A stretch of 6,928 nucleotides of DNA from a bacterium (lineage in GTDB: Bacteria; AUK180; JAQVHJ01): NCBI GenBank assembly GCA_028696285.1, contig JAQVHJ010000104.1, forward strand, positions 1 through 6,928, written 5' to 3'. Below are positions 1 to 5,954 of this stretch, in pieces. Each line of letters starts with the position of its first letter. The first letter of the stretch is position 1. Position numbers and translations under genes: made by a program. The notes beneath the pieces are model-generated. The model was given only the letters and a program-made list of their open reading frames with translations. It was not told the DNA's origin and did no database searches.

Positions 1-864
1 TTTAATGTAAGGGTCAACATAGAGGTTTTGTACCTTTTTAGAAACTATTTTAGAATCATAAACTTGTTTGTGATAAGTATCATACAATTGACCCCAGTTT
101 AGATTTTTCATTTCAGGATGATAATCAGTAAAAATGCTTTGTACCCATTCAATTATTTTTCTAAAATGTAACCATAAAGCTTCTGCATTTTCATCATTTT
201 GATGGTCAGCCATATATTGTTTAACATTATCGCCTGATATCCATTTTATTGCAGTTTCTAACCCTTTACCTCTACTTTGGTTAGCCTCAATTTCAGTATA
301 TTTATTACCTAAACCATATGCAGCAGAATTACTCTTCATAAAATAACGCTTGGCACTACTCAACCAAGTACCAGTATAGTTGGCATTTAATAACTCTTGT
401 TGTGTTAAAGGTTCACCAGCTATGTTAATTATTGAAAACCATTCTAATCTTTGTTCAGGTGTACCCTCACATACATAAATTTGTAATTCATAATTTAAGA
501 AGTACTCTTTTTTTTCTGGAGAAAGATTATCAAATTTTTTAGGCATCCCATCCATTACTATGGAAAACTCCATGTTAAAATATTGACAGATGCTAATAGT
601 TCGTTGTTGACCATCAATAAGTTCATATTGGTTTTCCCCAGTTTTTGCCCAATACATTACATTTAGAGGAAACGCTGTACTCGGATAACCCCTCATAATT
701 GTTCTGATAACTTCATCACGTTGCACAGGTTTATAAACAAACTCTCTCTGATATGCAGGTCTAATATTCAATTTACCACCATATCCTACAACGCCTTCCT
801 CAGCACTATCCTTATAGTTTTTAACAATATCACTAATTTTAATTGGTTGTAGATTAATCTTCAT
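1..864 (-). CDS. DUF262 (GmrSD/ParB-like) protein, 3' end outside window
   Basis: The frame is open for 288 codons from ATG at 864 to the window edge with no stop, so the C-terminus is missing. The N-terminal part carries the DUF262 hallmarks: RPAYQREFVY (about residues 35-44), then LIDGQQRTISICQYF (82-96) with the DGQQR signature, then FSIINIAGEPLTQQEL (143-158). DUF262 has a ParB/sulfiredoxin-like nucleotide-binding fold and forms the GmrS-like half of GmrSD type IV restriction enzymes; it also occurs in other anti-phage proteins such as BrxU and SspE. The start overlaps the end of the upstream methyltransferase gene by 11 bp, which implies translational coupling and a joint role in a restriction-modification-like module. 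Related proteins often carry a C-terminal HNH or DUF1524 nuclease domain; whether this one does cannot be seen here. The family call is firm; its role as the restriction component is inference. Confidence 0.85.
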   Translation of the reverse strand, partial: MKINLQPIKISDIVKNYKDSAEEGVVGYGGKLNIRPAYQREFVYKPVQRDEVIRTIMRGYPSTAFPLNVMYWAKTGENQYELIDGQQRTISICQYFNMEFSIVMDGMPKKFDNLSPEKKEYFLNYELQIYVCEGTPEQRLEWFSIINIAGEPLTQQELLNANYTGTWLSSAKRYFMKSNSAAYGLGNKYTEIEANQSRGKGLETAIKWISGDNVKQYMADHQNDENAEALWLHFRKIIEWVQSIFTDYHPEMKNLNWGQLYDTYHKQVYDSKIVSKKVQNLYVDPYIK

Positions 865-1930
865 GTTTTTTTCGTTTAATTATTATTCGAGAATAAGGGC
901 AACTAGTTTTTCTATTTCGTGTTAAAGAAATATCAGTCCTGCCACGATAATTTTTTGTTACACCAATTTCTTTCCCTGAATTACCTGTTGGAATACCAAT
1001 CAATTCAAATTGGTCTGGATTAAATTTCTCTAAAAAAGTATCAGGTACACCCATCATACCATAATAGTCTTCTGGAATCTCACTTACTTTACCCACTTCG
1101 ATAGCATCAAGATTATCGTATTTAAGAAACTCTTCTGGTGAATATTTTTTCCATAAAATCATTTCTTCATGTCGTTTGTGTGTATCAAGATTTGTAAACC
1201 AAGTAATAGCAGGTACTTTGCCAATTTTTTTGCCATTTTCTATTCTGTCCCACTTCTGGTAGTGATCTGGCATGAAGAATTCACATGTTAGATTAAATCC
1301 ATATCCAGTCCATAATTTATTCTCCTTTATTAATTTGAAAATTTCTTTTTTGTGTAATGAATTCATATTACCCATTATTATGAATTTCTTATCATATTTT
1401 ATTAACTGTGCAACATATTCTAGAAATAGAGAAAATGGAGGATTTGTAACAACAATATCAGACTCTTTCAATAATTCAATACATTCTTGACTTCTAAAAT
1501 CTCCGCTCCCTTCTAAAAGCTTTATAGAATTTCCATTATGTTTTACTAAATATTCAACATCAGAAAGATCTATGCTGCCATCTTCATTATAATCTTTGAC
1601 TTCTGTAATTTCTATTTTGTATGCATGCTTTGTATTTTTAGTCATAACTTTTTTTAGATGTGGGTTAACGTCAAAAAGTGCAAGTTGGGTACCTGCAATA
1701 GGACTTGGATTATAGCATGTTGCTATTAATTTCTTCAGACCAAGTTGATTGAATGACATGGCAAAATGCTTGAAAAAATTACTCTCAAAAGGGTCGTCAC
1801 AGTTACAAAAAATGACTTTTCCCCGAAGTTGCTCAGTGTAGTTAGATAATTCTTTTTCAATGTCAACTAATTGAGTGTAAAACTCATCATTTTTGTCTTT
1901 TTTTGCTTTTCCTAAACTTCTGTTAGCCAT
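854..1930 (-). CDS. EcoRI-family adenine-specific DNA methyltransferase
   Basis: 358 residues, slightly longer than M.EcoRI (about 326). The N-terminus GKAKKDKNDEFYTQ (7-20) and the segment FCNCDDPFESNFF (41-53) are typical of the EcoRI methylase family. The catalytic motif IV of N6-adenine methyltransferases, TNPPFSLF, lies at 162-169 (NPPF 163-166). The C-terminal part has the family-like stretch FLEKFNPDQFELIGI (299-313) and a basic end, SRIIIKRKK. It should transfer a methyl group from S-adenosylmethionine to adenine in a specific DNA site; the target site cannot be read from sequence. The start at 1930 fits the family N-terminus, although no good Shine-Dalgarno is visible before it. It begins 4 bases after the stop of a 30-codon ORF that has a strong ribosome site, so re-initiation is plausible. 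Its end overlaps the DUF262 start by 11 bp. The gene is AT-rich compared with the ftcD region, consistent with acquisition by transfer. Confidence 0.93.
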   Translation of the reverse strand: MANRSLGKAKKDKNDEFYTQLVDIEKELSNYTEQLRGKVIFCNCDDPFESNFFKHFAMSFNQLGLKKLIATCYNPSPIAGTQLALFDVNPHLKKVMTKNTKHAYKIEITEVKDYNEDGSIDLSDVEYLVKHNGNSIKLLEGSGDFRSQECIELLKESDIVVTNPPFSLFLEYVAQLIKYDKKFIIMGNMNSLHKKEIFKLIKENKLWTGYGFNLTCEFFMPDHYQKWDRIENGKKIGKVPAITWFTNLDTHKRHEEMILWKKYSPEEFLKYDNLDAIEVGKVSEIPEDYYGMMGVPDTFLEKFNPDQFELIGIPTGNSGKEIGVTKNYRGRTDISLTRNRKTSCPYSRIIIKRKKHED

Positions 1931-1934
1931 CTTG

Positions 1935-2027
1935 TCAAGGTTTATATATTAACATTATTTTTGTTGTTGAGTCGTTCTTTACGCTTGTCTGTAAAGTTTG
2001 TATAAACTCTATTGCATTTATTTTCAT
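1935..2027 (-). CDS. Possible small ORF (30 aa) leading into the methyltransferase gene
   Basis: ATG at 2027 to TGA at 1935-1937 gives a 30-residue peptide starting MKINAIEFIQTLQTSVKN. It has the best ribosome site of the left module: AGGAG at 2034-2038, 6 bases before the ATG. Its stop lies 4 bases before the methyltransferase ATG, which itself lacks a clear ribosome site, so translation of this ORF could deliver ribosomes to the methyltransferase. I do not recognise the peptide. It could be a real small protein, a coupling leader, or the 5' remnant of a longer gene cut by rearrangement. It is too short for a helix-turn-helix controller protein. The ribosome site and spacing are seen directly; expression is inference. 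Confidence 0.4.
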   Translation of the reverse strand: MKINAIEFIQTLQTSVKNDSTTKIMLIYKP

Positions 2028-2039
2028 TATACTCTCCTG

Positions 2040-2168
2040 TTACTTTTTTTCAAAATAGTCATCAATGTGAATTCTTATTTTTTCGATCGATTTTATTGAA
2101 ACATGTGTATAAACTTCCGTAGTCTTCAAACTGCTATGCCCAAATAACTCCTGAATAATTCTATTCAT
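2040..2168 (-). pseudogene. C-terminal remnant of a tyrosine recombinase (phage integrase family)
   Basis: A 42-codon frame from ATG at 2168 to TAA at 2040-2042 encodes the end of a XerC/XerD-like tyrosine recombinase. The segment QELFGHSSLKTTEVYTHVS contains the conserved LGH-type box (here FGHSS) and, nine residues after its His, the catalytic nucleophile Tyr (residue 20, in TTEVYTH). The catalytic Arg-containing boxes and the whole N-terminal half are absent: the in-frame codon two before the ATG is a stop (TAA), and further upstream there is a promoter, not recombinase sequence. A full recombinase is about 300 residues, so this cannot be active alone. An AAAGG 6 bases before the ATG means the fragment could still be translated. 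Its stop overlaps the region leading to the AGGAG site of the next ORF. It is best read as a scar of the integration or rearrangement that placed the methyltransferase-DUF262 module here. Confidence 0.8.
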
Positions 2169-2171
2169 AAC

Positions 2172-2222
2172 TTACCTTTGCTGAACTAATCGGTCTTTGT
2201 GTCTTTTCAATATCTCTTCCAA
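2172..2222 (-). other. Possible leader peptide ORF (16 codons, TTG start)
   Basis: Between the consensus promoter and the recombinase remnant, a frame from TTG at 2222 to TAA at 2172-2174 reads LEEILKRHKDRLVQQR. A GAGG sits 5 bases before the TTG. The frame is the same as that of the recombinase remnant, separated only by TAA-GTT-ATG. It could be a translated leader, or the fused end of another broken gene. The charged, helix-like peptide is not recognised. TTG start and short length make this weak. Confidence 0.2.
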
Positions 2223-2234
2223 ATCATCCTCTAT

Positions 2235-2267
2235 GGTTCATTTAACCGATTTATTATAACATGAACC
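2235..2267. repeat. 7-bp inverted repeat bracketing the -10 of the module promoter
   Basis: GGTTCAT at 2235-2241 and its exact complement ATGAACC at 2261-2267 flank 19 bases containing the -10 hexamer and the expected transcription start. One arm lies in the promoter spacer and the other just after the start, a placement typical of a repressor operator, though chance or a short hairpin cannot be excluded. No regulator gene is visible in the window. Confidence 0.45.
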
Positions 2268-2281
2268 CAAATTATTGTCAA
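2253..2281 (-). promoter_or_regulatory. Consensus sigma-70 promoter for the methyltransferase-DUF262 module
   Basis: On the minus strand TTGACA (2276-2281) and TATAAT (2253-2258) are separated by exactly 17 bp, a perfect match to the housekeeping consensus at both hexamers. Transcription would start near 2246 and run through the recombinase remnant, the small ORF, the methyltransferase and the DUF262 gene. No clear terminator lies between it and the methyltransferase. Activity is inferred from the match only. Confidence 0.8.
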
Positions 2282-2375
2282 GAAAAAAATGTTAAAAGGT
2301 ACAGTCTCTATCTCCGGTATTAAGGATCAATACAGATGCATTAAAAAAGTAAAAAGTAAAGGACCGGCACTATAT
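2282..2375. other. Intergenic stretch between ftcD stop and module promoter, nothing recognised
   Basis: About 94 bp with A- and T-runs. I see no convincing hairpin followed by a T-run that would terminate the ftcD transcript, so read-through from the ftcD operon into the left module is possible. It marks the approximate boundary between the AT-rich module and the less AT-rich ftcD region. Confidence 0.5.
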
Positions 2376-4034
2376 TCAAGAGAATATCTTAAGTATTTTA
2401 TTGACTCTTTTATTTATATCATCCAGGATTTCTTTTGCGGTTTTCTTTGTTTCTTCCTTGAATTTCTCATCTTTAATTCCGGGAAGATTTATCAAGACAT
2501 TAAGATAAGCCCCGGCTGCTGCGGCTCTGCAGCATATTGCCGAAACTCCGCCGTCGCTTGCAGAATTCTTATTGCCGAATTTAACTATTTGTTCTGAAAT
2601 ATCGAGTATCTCTCTTGATTTCTTCATGACGGTCAAGGGGATGTCGGTTGCTTTCTTTGTCGCGTCTTCAACCAATCTTTCCTTTTCTGCTTTTTCTTCA
2701 TCAGTTTTTGCCTTGATCTTATGAACAGCCATGACTTCATTAAAGGCGTCTGTATCTTTATCTATAAGGTCGAGCATTTCATCCTTAAGGATCTGCGCCT
2801 TTTCTCCAAGGACTTCTATTTTATTCCATACTTTCTCATAACCCTTTTTATTGAATGTAAGATTAGCAACCATTGCATCGAGTCCTGCGGCCATGCTCCC
2901 GCATAATGCAGCGACAGATCCTCCCCCCGGTGCGGGTGATTCAGTTGAGAGTATATCATTAAATCCTCTTACAGACATCCCTACCAATTTACCGCAGTCG
3001 TTTGTAAACTGAAATTCTATTATCTTCTTTTCCGGGCAGAAATCGGTCAGATCCTTTAAACCTAATGATTGAATTGCTGTTTCGATTATCTCTTTCTCCG
3101 GAATTGCAACTGACCTGCGCTGTTTTTTCAAATAGAACTTTCCTGCCATGATCAGAGCTTCTTTTGGTGTCAGGCCGACAATCTCACTTCCTGTTACGCG
3201 TAATCCTAACTTCCTCGCTTGTTCCCGGGCGGTTTCAAATGCAAGATGAACCGGGGTAATTTTATAATTGGTCAGGTTAATTGAAATCTGAGCCTGGCCA
3301 TATTCATCAATGTACCATCCGACCGCCTTGCATTCTTTCAGTAGACCTTCCTGTTTAACCTTGTTTCCATCTTTATCCTTAATAAAGTTCCCTGCTTTGT
3401 CCTTCTTAAAACGGCCTTTTTCACGTATGGTAAGGGCTATTTCATGCGCGAGTTTCTCGTCTTTTGTATTTAGATTAACATTATACGCAATTAAAAATTC
3501 CCGCGCGCCTATTACAGTGGCTCCTGATTTTGAATTGAATTCCGCAGGACCGAAATCAGGCTTCCATTCAGGCTTTTTTAATTTTTCCTGAAGAGCTTCA
3601 TATTCACCCGACCTTACATCGGCTAAGTTTCTTCTTTCCGGTTTTAATGCTGCAGCTTCATATAAATATATCGGGATTCCAAGTTCATCCCCGACACGTT
3701 TTCCGACCTTTTTTGCAACTTCGACGCAATCTTCCATGGTTACTTCTGAAACGGGAACAAACGGACAGACATCTGTTGCACCCATTCGAGCATGCGCTCC
3801 ATGGTGTTTCGACATGTCAATTAATTCAGATGCCTTCTTAATCGCCTTAAATGCCGCTTCCGCTACCCCGGCCGGAGTCCCGATGAATGTAACGACAGTA
3901 CGATTTGTATCAGCCCCGGGATCTACATCCAGTAGCTTGACATCCGCAGTCTGTTCTATTTCATTGGTGATCTGTTTTATTATTTCTTTATTTCTTCCTT
4001 CGGAAAAGTTTGGGACACATTCAATTAATTTCAT
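2376..4034 (-). CDS. ftcD: Bifunctional glutamate formimidoyltransferase / formimidoyltetrahydrofolate cyclodeaminase
   Basis: 552 residues, the usual size of the two-domain enzyme. The formimidoyltransferase part opens with MKLIECVPNFSEGRN and has KHHGAHARMGATDVCPF (76-92), where His81 matches the catalytic histidine of the family, followed by LYEAAAL (124-130) and VIGAREFLIAYNVNLNT (174-190). The cyclodeaminase part has SPAPGGGSVAAL (366-377), KDTDAFNEVM (426-435) and GNKNSASDGGVSA (487-499). It moves the formimino group of formimidoylglutamate, the product of histidine breakdown, to tetrahydrofolate, then releases ammonia to give 5,10-methenyl-tetrahydrofolate; it acts in the cytoplasm. 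A lysine-rich insertion near 209-228 resembles the one in Bacteroidota homologues and holds two similar units, KDKAGN and KDKDGN. The start is taken at 4034: an ATG two codons upstream (4040) abuts GGAGG, whereas 4034 has 6-base spacing and fits the family N-terminus. It is the second gene of an operon behind a GNAT gene. Confidence 0.96.
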   Translation of the reverse strand: MKLIECVPNFSEGRNKEIIKQITNEIEQTADVKLLDVDPGADTNRTVVTFIGTPAGVAEAAFKAIKKASELIDMSKHHGAHARMGATDVCPFVPVSEVTMEDCVEVAKKVGKRVGDELGIPIYLYEAAALKPERRNLADVRSGEYEALQEKLKKPEWKPDFGPAEFNSKSGATVIGAREFLIAYNVNLNTKDEKLAHEIALTIREKGRFKKDKAGNFIKDKDGNKVKQEGLLKECKAVGWYIDEYGQAQISINLTNYKITPVHLAFETAREQARKLGLRVTGSEIVGLTPKEALIMAGKFYLKKQRRSVAIPEKEIIETAIQSLGLKDLTDFCPEKKIIEFQFTNDCGKLVGMSVRGFNDILSTESPAPGGGSVAALCGSMAAGLDAMVANLTFNKKGYEKVWNKIEVLGEKAQILKDEMLDLIDKDTDAFNEVMAVHKIKAKTDEEKAEKERLVEDATKKATDIPLTVMKKSREILDISEQIVKFGNKNSASDGGVSAICCRAAAAGAYLNVLINLPGIKDEKFKEETKKTAKEILDDINKRVNKILKIFS

Positions 4035-4040
4035 AAACAT

Positions 4041-4045
4041 CCTCC
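4041..4045 (-). promoter_or_regulatory. Ribosome binding site deciding the ftcD start
   Basis: GGAGG on the minus strand lies directly against an ATG at 4040 but 6 bases before the ATG at 4034. The spacing supports translation from 4034, dropping the residues Met-Phe from the longest frame. Confidence 0.8.
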
Positions 4046-4052
4046 GGTCTTT

Positions 4053-4481
4053 TTAAATATCAGGGTTAATTCTCTTTGTAAAATAGACAATATCTCTATG
4101 CTCTTCGTACCCGAGCGATTTTGCTAAATTTTGGGATTTCTCATTATGGTCAAAAATAAGAAGAGCAATTATTCCTATCCCTTTTTTGAAAAGGATCTTC
4201 TCACCCGCGCGTGAAAGTTTCTTTGCAATACCTTTTCTACGGTAATCAGGATGAATAGCCAAACGGTTTAGCCACCCCTTCCTGCCATCATCCGTTACAA
4301 TTAGTGTTCCGATTAGCTCTTCCTTCTCAAAGGCACCTAAATAAATACAGCTGCTCTTCTTCATCTCTCCTTGAATTGATTTTCGTGAATCCCTTCCCTT
4401 CGGCTTGAATTCAAGACCTGAAACAGTCCATAAATCTATTATCTTACTATAATCCTTTATTGTCAATTCACGAATTTTCAT
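4053..4481 (-). CDS. GNAT-family N-acetyltransferase
   Basis: 142 residues, a typical size for a single-domain GNAT enzyme. Motif A is clear: LNRLAIHPDYRRKGIAKKL (71-89), with the acetyl-CoA pyrophosphate-binding RRKGIA loop (81-86). Motif B follows: NEKSQNLAKSLGYEEH (113-128). The N-terminus IRELTIKDYSKIIDLW is the usual first strand and helix. It transfers an acetyl group from acetyl-CoA to an amine; the substrate cannot be told from sequence. The ATG at 4481 has AAGGTG 5 bases upstream. The gene is first in a minus-strand operon, 18 bp ahead of the ftcD start, but the family is too broad for the neighbour to show a link to histidine or folate metabolism. Confidence 0.92.
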   Translation of the reverse strand: MKIRELTIKDYSKIIDLWTVSGLEFKPKGRDSRKSIQGEMKKSSCIYLGAFEKEELIGTLIVTDDGRKGWLNRLAIHPDYRRKGIAKKLSRAGEKILFKKGIGIIALLIFDHNEKSQNLAKSLGYEEHRDIVYFTKRINPDI

Positions 4482-4506
4482 ATCTTCACCTTTGAATTTG
4501 TTTGAT

Positions 4507-4535
4507 ATTTTAACATAATTTTAAGTTTAATTCAA
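4507..4535 (-). promoter_or_regulatory. Sigma-70-type promoter of the GNAT-ftcD operon
   Basis: TTGAAT (4530-4535) and TAAAAT (4507-4512) are spaced by 17 bp, with TGT just before the -10 giving an extended -10. Transcription would start near 4500, leaving a leader of about 19 bases that includes the AAGGTG ribosome site of the GNAT gene. Confidence 0.6.
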
Positions 4536-4585
4536 GAAAAATCATTTGAAAATTCATTCTTGGAAGATTGAGTTCAACATTATTG

Positions 4586-4601
4586 TACATTTTTACATTT
4601 T
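4586..4601. repeat. Two tandem copies of TACATTTT
   Basis: The octamer TACATTTT occurs twice back to back, followed by a degenerate TATTTC. It lies in the divergent intergenic region, about 75 bp upstream of the sigma-54-like promoter. It may be a binding site or simple low-complexity sequence. Confidence 0.3.
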
Positions 4602-4660
4602 TATTTCAAGGCCATCACCCCGTATTTACGCCACGAGCACGCTTTTAAAATCCTATTAAA

Positions 4661-4677
4661 TTGGTATGAATATTGCA
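4661..4677 (+). promoter_or_regulatory. Sigma-54 (RpoN)-type promoter upstream of the lipoprotein gene
   Basis: TTGGTATGAATATTGCA matches the -24/-12 consensus YTGGCACGrNNNTTGCW at all but two of the defined positions. The invariant GG (4663-4664) and GC (4675-4676) are exactly 10 bases apart. Transcription would start near 4688 and give a 5' leader of about 70 bases. Such promoters need an AAA+ enhancer-binding activator; no activator gene is in the window and its binding site is not identified. Confidence 0.65.
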
Positions 4678-4705
4678 CTATTATCTAATCAAGCAGTTAA
4701 TCTGT

Positions 4706-4734
4706 TTGAATTTTGTTCTGTTTTATGGTATAAT
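4706..4734 (+). promoter_or_regulatory. Extended -10 sigma-70 promoter of the lipoprotein-uvrC operon
   Basis: TTGAAT (4706-4711), 17 bp, then a perfect TATAAT (4729-4734) preceded by TGG (extended -10). The start would fall near 4741, right at the GGAGG ribosome site (4742-4746), giving a very short leader. It lies downstream of the sigma-54-like site, so the two promoters are stacked. Confidence 0.7.
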
Positions 4735-4757
4735 TAGAAATGGAGGTATTTCAGTAG

Positions 4758-5954
4758 ATGAAGATAAACAGATTTTTGATATCGGTATTAGTTTTACTCA
4801 TCCTTTCCCTTCTTTTCTCCTGCACAAAGGATGAGAAGCTGATAACCGAGCCGGAAACTATGGAGATTTATGATCTTTCTTATTCCAATTCAATTCTAAC
4901 CTGGAAATCGTCGGAATCTACAAGGTCAATCGTGCAATATTCAACCGATTCAGACTTTTTAAATCATACCGCTTATTCAATTCAGGGAGAGACGACTAAC
5001 CATTCAATAATTTTTCTTGATCTTAATTCTGATACCACATATTACTATCGGATTAAGCAGAAGACAGCAGACACCATAATATATTCAAGCATAAAGAAGT
5101 TCAATTCAGGAGCGGTTTCCACGCCTGCGCAGATTCTTAAAGTTGTTTATATTGATGTTAAGCAGGGAGATTCCGAGTTGATTAAAACACCCGAAGGCAA
5201 TGTTGTTTTAATTGACGGCGGGTACGGAAGTTATGGAGCAGAGAGCTGGACAGGATTCGGACAGAAGATTACCTTGAACTATCTAAAATCAGAGAGTATT
5301 ACTTCAATTAATTATTTAATCCTAACCCATCCCCATGCGGATCATGTAGGTGGGTTAGCTGATGTATTGAGTGATTCATCAATAACAAAAGTGGATTATG
5401 TTTATGATAACATGCTCTCCTCAACCTCGGAAGCATATATTGATTTCCTCAACGCTATAACTCCGAGGAGTGAAACAAACTATGCGCTGCCTGAGCTTGG
5501 TTCCTTTATTTCTTTAGATTCAGACCAGGTAAAAATGAAACTCATCCATAATAAGAATCAGATGGATGAAGATGATACCGGGCATTATTATAATGACTGC
5601 TCCCTGACATATCATCTGGAGTTTAAAAATTTCAAGGCAATGTTCCAGGGTGATGCGGAGACCGTAGCTCAGGATGTTATCCTCTCAAACTATCCGAATG
5701 ATATACGCTCTCAATTCTATAAAGTCGGCCATCACGGCTCCTATAACGGTACTTCACGGGCATGGATGGAGAAGATGAGACCGGTTGCATGCTATATACC
5801 TTGCGGAGCAGGAAATCCTTACGGCCATCCGCATAACCAGACTTTAACAATACTTGAAGATTTCAATGTTGATATTTACCGCGCCGATCAGAATGGAACG
5901 GTAATACTCCTTACCGATGGCGAAAATAACTTTACTATAATCAGAGAAAAGTGA
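4758..5954 (+). CDS. Lipoprotein with FN3-like domain and ComEC-type metallo-beta-lactamase domain
   Basis: 398 residues. A signal peptide with a hydrophobic core (6-20) ends in lipobox LFSC, so Cys22 is probably lipidated; the next residues T-K-D-E resemble the K-(D/E)2 surface-export signal of Bacteroidota lipoproteins. Residues about 36-117 look like a fibronectin type III fold (ILTWKSSESTRSIVQYS, then DTTYYYRIK). From about 128 comes a metallo-beta-lactamase domain of the ComEC/Rec2 type: YIDVKQGDSELI, VLIDGG (150-155), metal motif HPHADH (191-196), DCSLTYHLEF (280-289), QGDA with Asp299, GHHGS (324-328) and YGHPH (355-359). In ComEC this domain is linked to nuclease activity during DNA uptake; stand-alone relatives are little characterised. 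All metal ligands appear present, so hydrolase activity is likely, outside the cytoplasm; the substrate is unknown. GGAGG lies 11 bases before the ATG, slightly far. The stop overlaps the uvrC GTG start. Confidence 0.92.
   Translation: MKINRFLISVLVLLILSLLFSCTKDEKLITEPETMEIYDLSYSNSILTWKSSESTRSIVQYSTDSDFLNHTAYSIQGETTNHSIIFLDLNSDTTYYYRIKQKTADTIIYSSIKKFNSGAVSTPAQILKVVYIDVKQGDSELIKTPEGNVVLIDGGYGSYGAESWTGFGQKITLNYLKSESITSINYLILTHPHADHVGGLADVLSDSSITKVDYVYDNMLSSTSEAYIDFLNAITPRSETNYALPELGSFISLDSDQVKMKLIHNKNQMDEDDTGHYYNDCSLTYHLEFKNFKAMFQGDAETVAQDVILSNYPNDIRSQFYKVGHHGSYNGTSRAWMEKMRPVACYIPCGAGNPYGHPHNQTLTILEDFNVDIYRADQNGTVILLTDGENNFTIIREK

Noticed and set aside
1272..1490. Plus-strand open frame of 72 codons
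   Set aside because: Antisense to the catalytic region of the methyltransferase, with no ribosome site and no family resemblance.
2317..2333. GTATT/AATAC hairpin as an ftcD terminator
   Set aside because: Only 5 A/T-rich base pairs and no T-run directly after the stem, so it is too weak to call.
2289..2597. Plus-strand open frame of 102 codons
   Set aside because: Most of it lies antisense to the end of ftcD, it has no ribosome site, and the peptide shows no recognisable motif.
4034..4040. ATG at 4040 as the ftcD start
   Set aside because: It touches the GGAGG ribosome site with no spacing; the ATG at 4034 has correct spacing and matches the family N-terminus.
3310..4056. Overlapping plus-strand open frames across the 5' half of ftcD
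   Set aside because: They are antisense to the conserved formimidoyltransferase coding sequence and have low-complexity, unfamiliar products.
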